A program made the translations under genes and the position numbers. The notes under the pieces are model-generated. The model worked only from the letters and a program-made list of their open reading frames with translations, was not told where the DNA came from and searched no databases. Of a DNA stretch of 64,000 nt, positions 11,932 through 23,664 are shown piece after piece. The number at the start of each line of letters is the position of its first letter. The first letter of the stretch is position 1. This stretch comes from Geosiphon pyriformis (Eukaryota > Glomeromycota > Glomeromycetes > Archaeosporales > Geosiphonaceae): NCBI GenBank assembly GCA_016748015.1, contig JAAOMT010000571.1, forward strand, positions 1 through 64,000, read 5' to 3'.

Positions 11932-11946
11932 AAAGGAGAGGAATAA
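11932..11946 (+). other. Polypurine tract
   Basis: AAAGGAGAGGAATAA directly abuts the 3' LTR, the position from which plus-strand DNA synthesis is primed. Confidence 0.7.
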
Positions 11947-13016
11947 TGTTACTTAAGTAGAAAAACTGATCTGAAGTTAGAAAAAACATGACCAGAATGT
12001 GACATAATACAGAATAGTGCACAATAACATTGGATAAAGCATTATAACTTAGGATAGTGCAGGATAATGCGTTATAATGTAAAATAATACAGAATAACAT
12101 ATAATAACACCAGATAATATGTTATAATAGAGAACAACACAGAATAACATATAATAACACCAGATAACGTATTATAACATAAGATAACTGGGAATAATAT
12201 AGAAGAACAAAGCAATAACAGAAATAACAAAAGCAATAGTTAGCAATAACAAAACAATTAAAAGCAATTCTATAAAACCAAAAGAATGTATAAAAGTGAG
12301 TAGTGTAGAAGAAAAAAAACAGACAGATAGATACAAACCACTAGACAAAAAACAAATATCCATCACCCCTCTTTATTTATTATATTTCCATATTCATCTT
12401 TTGAAATAAATCAATTATCAAAGAAATCAGAATCATGAATTCATGTTCTCAAACTGTGTGGGATTTACATGAATTAACCATTGTTTTGTATCTTTGTTTT
12501 AGGATAGATGCTTTTAATATAACTGTTTTAGACTATTAACAATTTGGACCAATCACTCTTAATCATGACAATTAACAATACTAATTTATCTTTTTTTTTT
12601 CTTTTTTTTTCTTTTTTTCTTATTTTCTTTTGTAAAGTGGCAACATAGTAAAATTGACTGTCTAAGAATAGACTTCGTGATAGCCTGGTAAAAGAAAGAG
12701 GCTCCCCCTAGGTTTTGGATATTAATGTTATCTTGTTAGCTTACCAGAAGAGCAAAAAGACACTGCCAGACCCTAATGACTGTGCTCATTAGCTTGGAGA
12801 AAAAAGCTCACATTTACAGAAGATGTTGCAATTGACAAAAAACAAATTCTGTGCCTTATAATCAAAGAACTCAATGGGTAAATTTACATCCAGAAATAGA
12901 CCTTCAAAGACTGATAATCAAGACTAAGCCAACAAAATTATGCAGAAGACACATCACCAATAATTAAGAGCACCAAATGTTACCATCTCCATTATTTACC
13001 AAGTTTACCCATAACA
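11947..13016 (+). repeat. 3' LTR
   Basis: Begins TGTTACTTAAG and ends CCCATAACA. It is homologous throughout to 4671-5722, including the direct-repeat block and the oligo-T stretch near 12592-12617, which is longer than in the 5' LTR. Confidence 0.9.
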
Positions 13017-13020
13017 GTAT
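13017..13020. repeat. Right target-site duplication of LTR element (GTAT)
   Basis: Partner of GCAT at 4667-4670. Confidence 0.7.
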
Positions 13021-14997
13021 TGGGATGCTATGATCAGAAAAGGTTTCAAGTTAAAGGCTGGTTTGTCCTGGGATTTTCCGAATGAAGTGCTGTATCACTT
13101 CTCATTATATGATCTAAAAACATTTAAACAGATTCAAGCTAAGATAAAGTCTGCTTCTGTCATTAATTTTTCTAATGCTTTTGGGGTTGTTGGTCAGCTT
13201 TTTGGACACTGGTTCCTGGATTTGCAAGTTCTCAACTGGGCCTCTCTAAATCTTTTGCAGTTTCTGGTGAGATTATGGATTAGCCCATCTAACAATTTCC
13301 TGGCTGGAATAGTGCATATTTTTTTGAACAATAATATTTCATTGGTGAACAATTTGCCTAGTGCTTTTCTTAATTTCAGCAGGTATTCTGTCTCTGGTGT
13401 CTTGGGGTCTTCTTTGTATTATAATTGGGTTGGTTTATTGAAGAGATTTGGTGTGGCTTTTTGCAACAGACTTTTGGACAAACATGGTAAAATATTGGAT
13501 TGGCAAACATTCTGGTGTTGAAAGAGACTGAATCCCAGGGGACCTGTGTCTTCTTAGTTTGTCTTGGTTTCAAAATTTTTACATGGTGTGATTCCTTTGT
13601 CAGCATCTTCCAGTGATAATCTTATAGTGGATGTCAACAATGTTTTGATCTCTAGTCAATTCTCTAATGTCAAGAATAGTCTACTGGAGGTCTGGTCAAA
13701 TTCTATATCTGTTTTTACAGATAGATCTCTGAAAGAGCTTGGTTCTACTGATGTGGCTGAAGGTGCTGTGGCATTTTTTCCTGAAATCAAGTTGGGTATA
13801 AGGGTTAAAATAGTGGGTCTTTTATCTTCAATAATGGCCAAATTACAGACTGTTGCTCTGGTACTGGAGTGTGTTTCTTTTTTTTGTTTAGTAGAAGTGT
13901 GTTTGGACAGTCAAGCTGCTTTGGATGCATGTGTTTCAGAATTGAAAATGGGTGTTCCTAATTTTTTTAATTGCTGCTGGATGGAAAAGAAACACATTGT
14001 GAATTTGGTTAGTCAAAAGAACATTTCTGTGGTTTGGTCAAAAGTTAAAGGCCACTCTGGTGTGATGAGTAACGATTGTGCAGATGTGTTAGCAGGCATT
14101 TCTGTCCACTCCTCCTTGCTGCTGCCAACTAATGTGCATGAATGTTTTATGATTGCCAATGGCACGCCAATATTTGGTAATATTTGATACTTTATCCATA
14201 ATGTTTTTAGTTTTGTGAATCACACACATTGGAAAATTGGCCCCAGTTCTAAGATTCTGTGTGGTTTTTTGGTGCATAGTATTGATTGGGTTAGGACTGT
14301 GGCCATTTGGCATCCAGATTTGGGCATGTTATCTGGATTAACAAGTAGAGCATCAGCTAGTTTGCATTTCTACTTTATGAAGGCTGTGTATGGCAGATTG
14401 CCTGTTGCAGTTAGGAAGAGACTTTATAACAAAAATTATCCTGGCATTTTGTGCTTGTATTGTGGTGAAGTTGAATTCTCAAATCATGTGTTCACTTGTA
14501 GCAAGAAAGCTGTCTCTCATAGTGAGATTTTGTTCGAGTAGATAGCAGTTTGGAGGTTTTTGTCTGGCTCTTATCTCCCAGCATCTTTAGTGGTCCTAGA
14601 AACTCTTCTCTCATGTGTACATGACATTGGCTTATATGCCCTTCTTTGCAAAAACTTTGTGCTTGTAGGATGGTTTGAAGAAGCTGTGTGGATATTTGAG
14701 AATTGCAAAAAGACTGCCCAGATTCTTACTGATTTTGTGTAGAACATAGGAATATAACATTGTTTTGAGTTGTGAGAGTTTAGATCCCAGTTTAGAGCTG
14801 ATATGGAGAAGAATAATTTGGTCAATAACTCAGGTGTATTGTCTGTAACATTTTGTGGCTCAGCATGGAGTTTATCGGATGGTACAGTTAGGTTGATTGG
14901 TATTGATGATTTCTTTGGAGTCAGTTTTGGTTTTCATAAGCCTTATTTGTTTTTTTCTGGTTCGGATGATTTGGCTACTGTTCTTATAAGTGTGTAG
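13021..14997 (+). pseudogene. LINE copy A ORF2, 3' part: connection, RNase H, zinc motif
   Basis: Continuation of ORF2 after the LTR insertion, in a single phase to the stop at 14995-14997. RNase H: FTDRSLKELG near 13713, MAKLQT near 13834 where a catalytic glutamate is expected (Lys here; Glu in copy C), LDSQAALDAC near 13904, and KVKGHSG with SNDCADVLA near 14043-14093. The C-terminal zinc motif CLYCGEVEFSNHVFTC is at 14452-14499. In-frame stops lie near 13519, 14185, 14539 and 14740. An A-rich 3' UTR follows to 15132. Confidence 0.85.
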
Positions 14998-15142
14998 TAT
15001 TGCTTTGATTAGTCCAAGTAATTAGTCACATGTAATAAATGCGTGAATTGTGTCTAGCTGGAATTTATAGTTTTGATTCTGTATATTAGATAGCAATTGG
15101 ACTGCACTCATTAAACTGTTAATAAAAAAAAATATATATAAT

Positions 15143-15439
15143 CTACTATTGTGTTTTACAAGGATACTATTTATGTTGATTTGTAAATTATAATTATAAA
15201 TAATTATAAAAAAAATTATGGCTTAAATTAGTAATAATATTATAATATATAGCTTTTTTTATATTTTATATTAAGTATTTAATATTTTTTATATTCTTTT
15301 GTATTTTATAACTATATAAAAACCCAAAGTTAATTATTATCTTATTTACTCTGTTTTTATGTATATTACTAAAAAATTTAATAAATTAACTATATATTTT
15401 AATATATTATAAGTTAGTTCTTAAATAATATTATTTAAC
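15143..15439. other. A+T-rich spacer
   Basis: Very A+T-rich, no open frame and no recognised repeat. It separates LINE copies A and C. Confidence 0.5.
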
Positions 15440-17890
15440 TGAAACAATTTTCAAATTAGCAATCTTGGGATTGTAGAAAGCAGAGATAGTCTTATAAAGC
15501 CAACCATCAAAAACAAAACTCTTAAAGAGAGCCATGGAAACAGAGACATTAGAAATACTGGCCAACAACAGTTACAACACACATGATAAAGAATAAGAAA
15601 GGCCAAAAAGAGTCTTCCAAGAAGCTACAAAGGAATCCAATATCTGAAAACAAGTAAAACCATCAATGTCACAAAAAAAAGCATGATCTAACACTTCCAC
15701 AATACCATAATACAAACACAACACACTAGGGTAATGTCAGTTATAAAGTTGCTTCCAAATGACAATAGGCAGCCAATGATGCAAAGCTTTCATAAAATAA
15801 GTGCATGCAGAAGCTGTAAATTTGTTAGTAAAACCAGTGGTCATATGTAAATCAGAGTACTACACCAATAAGGAGTTGAGCCAATTAATATTAAAATGCA
15901 GATTACTATCTAAAAATGTAGAACCAAAACCAATCTCTTAATGGACACAACAAATGAAATGAAAAACATCATGAACAAAGTGTTTAGAGTTGTCAGAAAC
16001 CATACAACTATCAACTACCAAAAAATATTTATTTAAATAAGAAGAAAGGTACCAATCAGAAAGAAAAGTGGCATTAGCAAATACATTAACATGCTTATTT
16101 TCTAAAATACTGAAGTGGTTTTTTATTTTGAGCCAAGAAACTCTTAAATTCTTACTATGAACAATATTAACAATATGTTAATATTTAATTCAACACTAAT
16201 TGTGAAAGTCTGGAGACACCAAACTTAGTTCGAACTTACAAGCATCCAAGACAGATTGACTATCTAAAAACAAGCAAACAGAGCTAAATAGGGGAACACA
16301 CTTCAAGACCAATGCAATAGCTTTCAATTCTACCAAAATAGATGACATTAAACCTAAAACACCTATACCTAAACTCAAATCAATATCTTTAAAAAAAACT
16401 GTAGCATCAGTTCTCATATCAACTATATTCAAGTTCTTTAAAAACCTATCCATATATACCAAAAAACTGCCAGAAACAACCCGAAAAAGCTGATCACAAA
16501 CAGAGCCAAAGTTGCGAGACTTAAAAATGCTCAAAGAACCAATGCCATTCAAAACAGTAGAATGTGTAGAAGAAAAGATCATGCCATCAAAAAATACAAT
16601 AAAAAGCTTAAACCACTTAAAAGTTGGGCCACAGTGGTCTAATCTCTTCCACCACTTAAAAGTGTACCAATCATAAACAGTACTATAATGATCATGAAAT
16701 TAATCTACAAAGGCAATGTTATATCTTTGGAGAGAAGGAAAATACTTGAAAAATTCCAACTTATTAAGAACAGCAAACATGAGCACCCCACCACAAAAAC
16801 AAAAAAAACTGTCAAAAAAGCCACTCAAGAACAAATTGCACTCTAGAAAAATACAAATCATGCCTACCAAAAAGTTATCAGATAAACTAACCTGAATACA
16901 AACAAGAAAATTTAAAGAATAAACAGGACACCAACACAAAACTTACAAGTCATAAGACCTGTGAGCAAACAAACAATCCAAAATTCCACCAGAATTTATA
17001 AAGCTAATATAGAATGTCACTTTACTTTTAGACTGAATTTGGACAAAAGATTTCAAACCATAAAATAAAAAGTAATAGATTATATTACCAGAAAAATCAA
17101 TAGAAAGATCTGATTTGGACTTTAAGCCTTTACAAATCAGAACATTCCACTTGTTACATACACCAACTAGAACAAAACTAAACTGCATTCTATAGCTAAC
17201 AATAGAATAAAGAATGACTAACACCAAATACAAGAACTGTTTATCTAAAACAGCTTTTTTTAGAACCAGATTAACAAAAAAGCAAATATTTGAATGTGTC
17301 TTAGCCAAGCTAAGCTTCAAAAAACCATTTGTTGAAAGAAAGATACTCAAGTATCAATGAGATTCTTTCTTTTTGGTAATAGAAATAAGCAATCTATTGA
17401 TAGACAAAGAAAGTTTATTGACTTTGCAATTGATAGAAATGGCTACCATTTTGTGTTGTTGATTCAAAAAAATTCACTAGCAATGTTAAAAATATGTTGA
17501 GTAGCAGTCTGACTGTTACCAACCCAAATTGTATCATCAATGAAAACACTAGTGGCAAAAAAAGAAAAAAGCCCAGTCCAAAACTCAGCATGACCACTTT
17601 CGAAAATAAAATAAGAACTTAATCTGTATTCATACATACTTTCCTGTCTCTTAATCTTGCACATAAAATATATGTCACAAGAGTAGGAAAAAAACTTTTC
17701 TTTGGTCTAAACTATTATGAACATAATAACCACTTGTTAAACCAAAATCAGTTATAACTCTGTTGGTATAACTTCTATGAATACTACCAAAAATTCAAAT
17801 AAATTTGCTATATATTTTGATCTTAATCAAACTCTTTTTAAGATGTTTCTAGCCAACCAAATCATATACTTTCTGTATATACTGCAAAAC
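15440..17890 (-). mobile_element. LINE copy C, truncated at both ends
   Basis: Minus-strand ORF2 fragment of the same LINE family. From high to low coordinates: RT from a degraded motif A region (about 17850), motif C as intact FIDD (TSVFIDDTIWVG, about 17525-17560), connection region (16700-17350), then RNase H (16196-16582). RNase H shows MDRFLK, VELKAIALVL (catalytic Glu present), LFLDSQSVLDAC. The C-terminal region runs to about 15440 (ALFKSFVFDGW near 15520). The true 3' UTR is missing at the low end and everything upstream of RT motif A is missing at the high end. Stops are scattered throughout. Confidence 0.75.
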
Positions 17891-17904
17891 CAGTTCATAA
17901 TATT

Positions 17905-18260
17905 TTTGATAATTTAATTGAAGTTTTTAAGTATTCTAATTAAGTATAATATTAATCTTAATTAGTTAGTTATAATTAATAAGTATTTAATATTAAATAA
18001 TTTTTATAATAAAAATTTAGATAAGTATAATAATATCATTAACTTTAAAAAAAAATTATTGATTTTATTAATTAAAATTTTTATGGTTTTATTAATAATA
18101 ATAATATATATATTAACAATATAATTAACTTAGTGAATTAATTGGTTTATATATTGTTTTGTAATAATACTGTTTGTTGATTTATTATTAAAAATAAGTT
18201 TAATAGATTAATTATTAATTTTAATATTTGTGTATATAACAATATTACAAATAAACTTAA
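17905..18260 (-). pseudogene. Relic of LTR-element protease
   Basis: About 355 bp similar to 46100-46470 in the same orientation. On the minus strand one frame reads like the protease of the 8.3 kb element (YTN...IKLIFNN...SIITKQYINQL matches IKLILDSGSAGSIIMKQLINQL), with the catalytic Asp lost. Very decayed. Confidence 0.55.
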
Positions 18261-18857
18261 TAAAATATAGTTGTAATATTTAATACTTGTAATTTAGTAA
18301 TAAAAGCTGGCTAGTTTTTGGATAAATTAATATTAATCACAAATTAATCTATTAGTTTTGTTATATTTTAAAAATTTAGCAAAAAATTTATAAAATAATA
18401 TAAATTATCTAATTATAATATAGCACAATAATAATTTTAAAAAAATAATGATTAATATAATAACAAACATCAACCTTCAATAATAGTTAATACCAATTGA
18501 TAATAGCAACAAACACCAGATTAAAATATCAAAAAAAAGTATTACAATATATTTTTTGTAAAACTACAAATATATATATATATATAATAACTTTAATATT
18601 AAAAAAAACAATAAGTTATAAAACAAGTTATTTAATAATTCATTAAACAGTTTTTACTTTAATTATTTTTTGGTTTTTACTTTTGAAATAAATATTTAAA
18701 GAAATTTTTAATCAAAAAAAATAAAAATAAAATATTAAAAACTGAATTATTATAATTCAAAGTATTAAAAAACTTACTTGTATTATTTATTGAATAAAAT
18801 TATTATTCATTAGCTAAATTTCTTAAAAAAATAATTTCTGATTAAAATTATTCATAT
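18261..18857. other. A+T-rich spacer, no gene seen
   Basis: Roughly 600 bp with homopolymer runs and a short (TA)n near 18571-18584. It may be the worn gag side of the adjoining protease relic, but I see no gag motif. Confidence 0.4.
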
Positions 18858-18988
18858 TTTTTTTTTTAATTTATTAACGAATACAGCCCAACTAAAGTCT
18901 AGAATAAGTTACAAAGAAGAGTAGCCAACTAAACATGGTTCATGCATTTGCTACATGTGACTGGCCATTCGAGTTAATCAAGGCAATA

Positions 18989-21900
18989 CTACACACTTAT
19001 AGAAACACTAACCCTATGAACAGCACCAGACAAAAACAAGAACCTATTCCTAAAACTGACATCGAGAGAATCCAACACACTAATAAGACAGATCATGCCA
19101 GCTGAGAGAGGCAGAGCACCCACACCAAGAGCACCAGCCACAACAACATCATCACCAATCAAACCACTTCTTTCTATGTCAGACCTGAACTTAGTTCTAA
19201 AAAGCCAGAGGTTTAACCTATGACTCTCAGCCAAATAATGGACGAAATCCACTACCACAAAGGCCGCTTTCTTCTTGTTACCGAGAGAAGCAATGGCCTC
19301 ATCCATCCAACTTTTGAGAACAAATCCCTTGCAAAAAACCAAATACAAACCAACATCAGACACCCCCAGAGAGAAATTTTGTAACACAAAAGACAGTAAC
19401 ATTAGATCAGGACCCATTAGAGTTTTCCACAAATCACTAAAGTCACCCAAAATATCCGACTGCACAGAAGCATCCTTAACACAAGTAAAACCATGATTGG
19501 GAAGTTCCATATCACCACAAAATAGACATAACACACCAGAGTAATTCTTATTATACAGCCTCTTTCGAACAGCAACAAACAACTTAAAATGAACAGCTTT
19601 CATGAAGTACATATAAAGAGCAGCAGTGGTTCGACACATATTTCCAGAGAGCATATGAGAGTCAGGGTGCCAAACTAGAGTGGTACTATTCTAATTGACA
19701 ACCAGACCAAACAAACAAGACAAAACCCCTTGGCCAGGACCTATCTCCCACTGAAACTTGCAAATAGAATGAAAAATGTCATGTATAAAATGGCGAGCAT
19801 TACCAGAAACTGGCCTGCCATCAGCAACCACATATCTACAATTAATCTTGGCAGGGAGAGAGATCTTAGAGTGTGCAGTTTGTTCAGCAAAAATGTCAGC
19901 CATAACATTACCAGCAATGCCAGCATGACCTTTGACTTTGATCCAGCAGACAGTCAGATCTTTGGATTTAATCAAATCAATCACATGGCACCTTTCTATC
20001 CAACAATTATTGCGACAATCCGGCTGCAAGAGACCCAATTCAGCCACACATGCATCAATAGTCACTTAACTATCTGTGTGCAAAGCCACTGAAACAGAGG
20101 CAAGAACACACTCCAAAGCCAGAGCAACAGCCTGTAATTTAGCCAGGGTTGAAGACAGCACACCATGTACCTCCACCCCTAAATCTTTGTTCAAGCTAAG
20201 AAAATAAGCGGCAGCACCACACATCACCTGAAACATACCCAAGTCTTTAAGAAAACTGTCAGTATAAATATCAATCTTATCAGCCCACAATCTATGAATT
20301 TCCTTATGAATATTGGCAAAAGACGTTGAATTTAAAACACTAGCACAGACAGAAGCTAAACTCACAGGAGGGGAAGCATGCAAACAACTATTCAAGTAAG
20401 TGGAGGCCTTCAAAAACCATAAAGGCATGGAGCCTCTAGAACCAAGTCTTTTTCATCAATAAAACATATGCCAACTAACAACCAAACCATTTTTGTCCAG
20501 GAGTTAGTCACCATATGCCACATCAGCAATTTTTAAGGAGCAAACCACATTGAAATACAAAGGATTATCTAATACCAATAACATTGGGAAACAGCCAGAA
20601 GAGCAAAAGGCACAGGGAAGCTTGTTATCTAAAGATAACTTGTTGTCAAGAAATATACAAACCACACTCACTAGAAAATTGTTTGAAGTGTTCACTCTTA
20701 GCTTAACAGAATATTGAAGAGAATTCAGTAAAGTCCAGCACAAAACCTGCAAATTCAAAAATTAATGTTCGAATAGTCAACCAAGAATTCCAGAAGAATT
20801 CGCAAATTGCACAATGGAAGCTACCTTGCATTCAGCTTGCAACTGTTCAAAAGATTTCAGTCTATAAAGAGAGGGGTGGTGCAACACCTTATTGGGAAAG
20901 TCTCTTGGTAAATTGGCTTTCGACCTAATACCCTTTCTAATTAGAACGTCCCATTTTAGACAAACAGCTTTGGAAACAAAACTAAACTGTGTCTGATAAC
21001 TGACTATGAACTGCAAAACAGCTGAAACTAGATAAGAGAATTGTTTATCAGAGACAGTCTTCCGGAGAACCATATTTGAGAAGAACCTAATATCTGAATT
21101 GGCTTTGGCAAGACTCGGCTTAGACAAATCATCGGTGGACAAAAAAACACCCAAATATTGATAATTCACACCAGGATTGGCAACAGCAATAGCCTGGCCA
21201 TTAATAGATAAAACAGGAACCCCCACTCTTTTGTTGATAGGAATGGCAACCATTTTTTTGTTGTTTATATTAATGTCATTGATAAGGAAAAACTCACTGA
21301 CCATATTAAAAATGTGCTGTGTAGAGGCTTGTCCATTTTCCACTCAAATAGTGTCATTAACAAAGGCACCAGCCGCGAAAAAAGAAGTCATACCTCCACT
21401 AGTCTCAATCCTTCCAGTCTTTGTCACAAAGTTCAAATTAATCTGATAACTACACAAATGATCTTGTCATGTAACTTCACATAACAAGGGGTCGTAAAAA
21501 ATTCTTCATAGAAGAGGTGAGAAAACTTCACCCTAATCCAAACTATCAAGAACTTTGTATCCATCAGAAAGGCCAAAATCTGTCATAACTCTGTTGAAGT
21601 GATTGTTGTGAATGTTGCCAAAAAACTTGATAAACTTGCCATACATTTTGATATGATGTAAACTAGCTTCTAAATAAGGCCAACCAACAGAGTTATACAC
21701 TTTGTGCATGTTTTGAAAAACCAGCCAAAGTTTATGGCCTTTTTCCAACACATCCTCTATAATTGAACCCACAGCTGAAATTGGTGACTGAGTGGAAGTG
21801 CCTTTGAGGACAGAAAAGTTGTTATCACGGAGAACATCAAACTTACTACAAGCAAAAGAGATCTTGTTTAAGAAAACTTTTAACAGAATCTTTCTGGCCA

Positions 21901-23645
21901 TCTCAATCAATGCAATAGACTGTGTATTCGACAAAACGCCATCCCAATCATAAGGCTTAGGAATCATGGACACCCAGGTCTCTTTCCAATGGACCAGAAC
22001 ATCACCAAAATGCAAACAAGAGTTTAGCAAAAACAACAAACACTCCAAAACCAAACAGCCAGCATGTTTTCAAAGCTTATTGGTAATACCAGACAAACCA
22101 GCAACTTTGCCATCAGGAAGATTGCTTACAACTGAAAACATCTTACACATGGTAATATCACACATGACCAGACTAAAGGCACTATCATTAACATAAGCCA
22201 AAGGGACATATTGTTGTGCCCAGGGACCAGACAAGACAGGAAGAGCATTCCACTTTCTGGTCCAATTAACCATGATGTCATTCACTTTGAGCTTTACTTT
22301 GTTAGGTTCTAAAATAAGAGAATCACCAACAACCAAATAGTCTAGAACAACTTTGCAAAAGGGCCACTCCAAGATGCTCCAAATCATCCTACTTTTGTCT
22401 GTATCAAACTTTTCCATACACTTATCAATTGCGTCTCTGATAGCAGATCTTTTGGCCACTTCAGACTCATAATATTTGGACTTTCTATATTGTTTTCTAA
22501 CCTTTGAAAGATAACTAATCAAGCCAGCAGAACCCACACTATCCCTGATCATACCAAGAACTTTGGAAGCTTTGGAAGAGTCAACTTTAAACCAAGTATC
22601 AGCCAGACAATTAAAGCCCAACGTATCATCCAGTCTCAGCACTTTTAATAACTTGGCAACCAACAGTTCTAACCTGGAAAATTTAGAAGAAAGTCTATTC
22701 TTAACACAATCAAATTCACTATACCAATGTCTTGAAAAAATTTCTTTAGCAGAAGCAGTCATGGCTTCAGCTAGCACCCCCCACATTCCATCCAAGTTGC
22801 CATTATCTTTAGCCATCTTGAACCTATCCAGAAAACCCAAAAGTGCACACTCAGAAAGTTCTTTAAAATGTGCCCACTTTTTCTTATCAGCATTCTTAAT
22901 TTTAAACTTCCAGCAATCCTTATTAGCATGCTTGCGGATGCTGTTTAAACATGCATCCAGAAGACCACCCAGCCCAATAGACATCGAAACAGCCAAATAA
23001 TCCATGTCAAAAAATTCTGAGACAGAACTAACATCACAATCCACAACAGCTGAAATCAAAGAGTCACTAACTAGAATGTAGTCCAAAACCTTGCTAATGC
23101 CTCTTGAATTGCTCCAAGTAGGAATCCTAGCTAGAGAGTGGCCACCAAAAACATTAACTAGACCCAAGCCTAAATATTTTCTAAGGCTTGCCCCCTTGAC
23201 TGAACTGTTTTCATTGAAGTCCTCACCCAAAACAACAAAAGAACTTTTGTTGACAGTATCAGCAATGGATAAATTAATAACAGAAGCCTGAGCAAAATGG
23301 TCACCACCAGACGCACAGGCATAAAGCCCAATGACAGACACAGAAAGCTTGTTCTTGAACAAAAGACGAATTGAAAGAACTCTGCCCTTCACCTCCTCAA
23401 CTTTGAAAACATGACGAGCCAGAGAATCATTTACAACAATGGCCACACCAGTCTTACAAACCCCAACATCCAGACCAGACGTAAAAACCCGAACACTTTC
23501 AAACCTTTTTATGATCTATGGTTGGGAACTGGAACACAACTTGATTTCCATAACAATTGAGATCAAACTACCAGATTCCTTATGTCAATAAAAAATGTCT
23601 TTTTGTTTTGCAGGATTGTTTATTCCCTTAACATTACACATAGCA
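18989..23645 (-). pseudogene. LINE copy B ORF2: endonuclease, RT, RNase H, zinc motif
   Basis: One phase from about 23645 down to the terminal stop at 18989-18991, with no frameshift seen. Endonuclease (about 23640-22900): VVLGEDFN near 23230. RT: PDGKVAGLSGITNKL near 22100, KPYDWDGV near 21945, FQNMHKVYNSVGW near 21700, motif C as FVND near 21362 (first Asp replaced). Connection region around 20500-21340. RNase H: IYTDSFLK near 20270, LAKLQAVAL near 20145 (Lys for the catalytic Glu), KVKGHAG near 19935. Zinc motif CLFCGDMELPNHGFTC near 19485-19532. Stops include 23518 (TAG for Trp), 22070 (TGA for Trp), 21533 (TAG for Gln), 21507 (TGA for Trp), 21474 (TGA for Arg), 21345 (TGA for Trp), 20777, 20504, 20066 and 19691. 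Confidence 0.85.
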
Positions 23646-23664
23646 ATTTTTCAAATAAAACTGG

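Larger units (their letters stand above)
4671..13016 (+). mobile_element. Ty3/gypsy-like LTR retrotransposon with dUTPase, nested in LINE A
   Basis: An 8,346-bp element with LTRs of 1,052 bp (4671-5722) and 1,070 bp (11947-13016), both starting TGTTAC and ending ACA. A primer-binding site follows the 5' LTR and a polypurine tract precedes the 3' LTR. Visible order: gag with zinc knuckle, aspartic protease, a cysteine-rich segment, dUTPase, reverse transcriptase, then an unrecognised lysine-rich frame. No RNase H active site or integrase HHCC/DDE pattern was seen. The frames carry many stops, so the copy is dead. It inserted inside the RT region of LINE copy A and is therefore younger than that copy's own insertion. 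Confidence 0.9.
15..15132 (+). mobile_element. Full-length LINE, copy A, split by an LTR retrotransposon
   Basis: Non-LTR retrotransposon with a 5' UTR, ORF1 (CCHC knuckle), ORF2 (endonuclease, reverse transcriptase, RNase H, C-terminal zinc motif), a short 3' UTR and an A-rich 3' tail. Removing the LTR insertion (4671-13016 plus one 4-bp duplicate) leaves about 6.77 kb, matching copy B at about 6.80 kb. TATATATAAT at 5-14 and again at 15133-15142 is a possible target-site duplication, although such sequence is common in this DNA. All coding parts carry stop codons, so the copy is dead. The family resembles LINEs abundant in Glomeromycotina (family recognition from memory). Confidence 0.85.

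Noticed and set aside
17905-18260. A new dispersed repeat family shared with 46100-46470
   Set aside because: It first looked unclassified, but one minus-strand frame in both copies matches the protease of the 8.3 kb LTR element, so it is a relic of that family.
22563-23000. 145-residue plus-strand ORF
   Set aside because: It lies antisense within LINE copy B ORF2 and has no family resemblance.
18989-23645. Classical RIP (CpA-directed) as the cause of the stops
   Set aside because: RIP on the antisense CCA of TGG would mainly give TAG; most changed Trp codons here are TGA. A RIP-like process in other contexts is not excluded.
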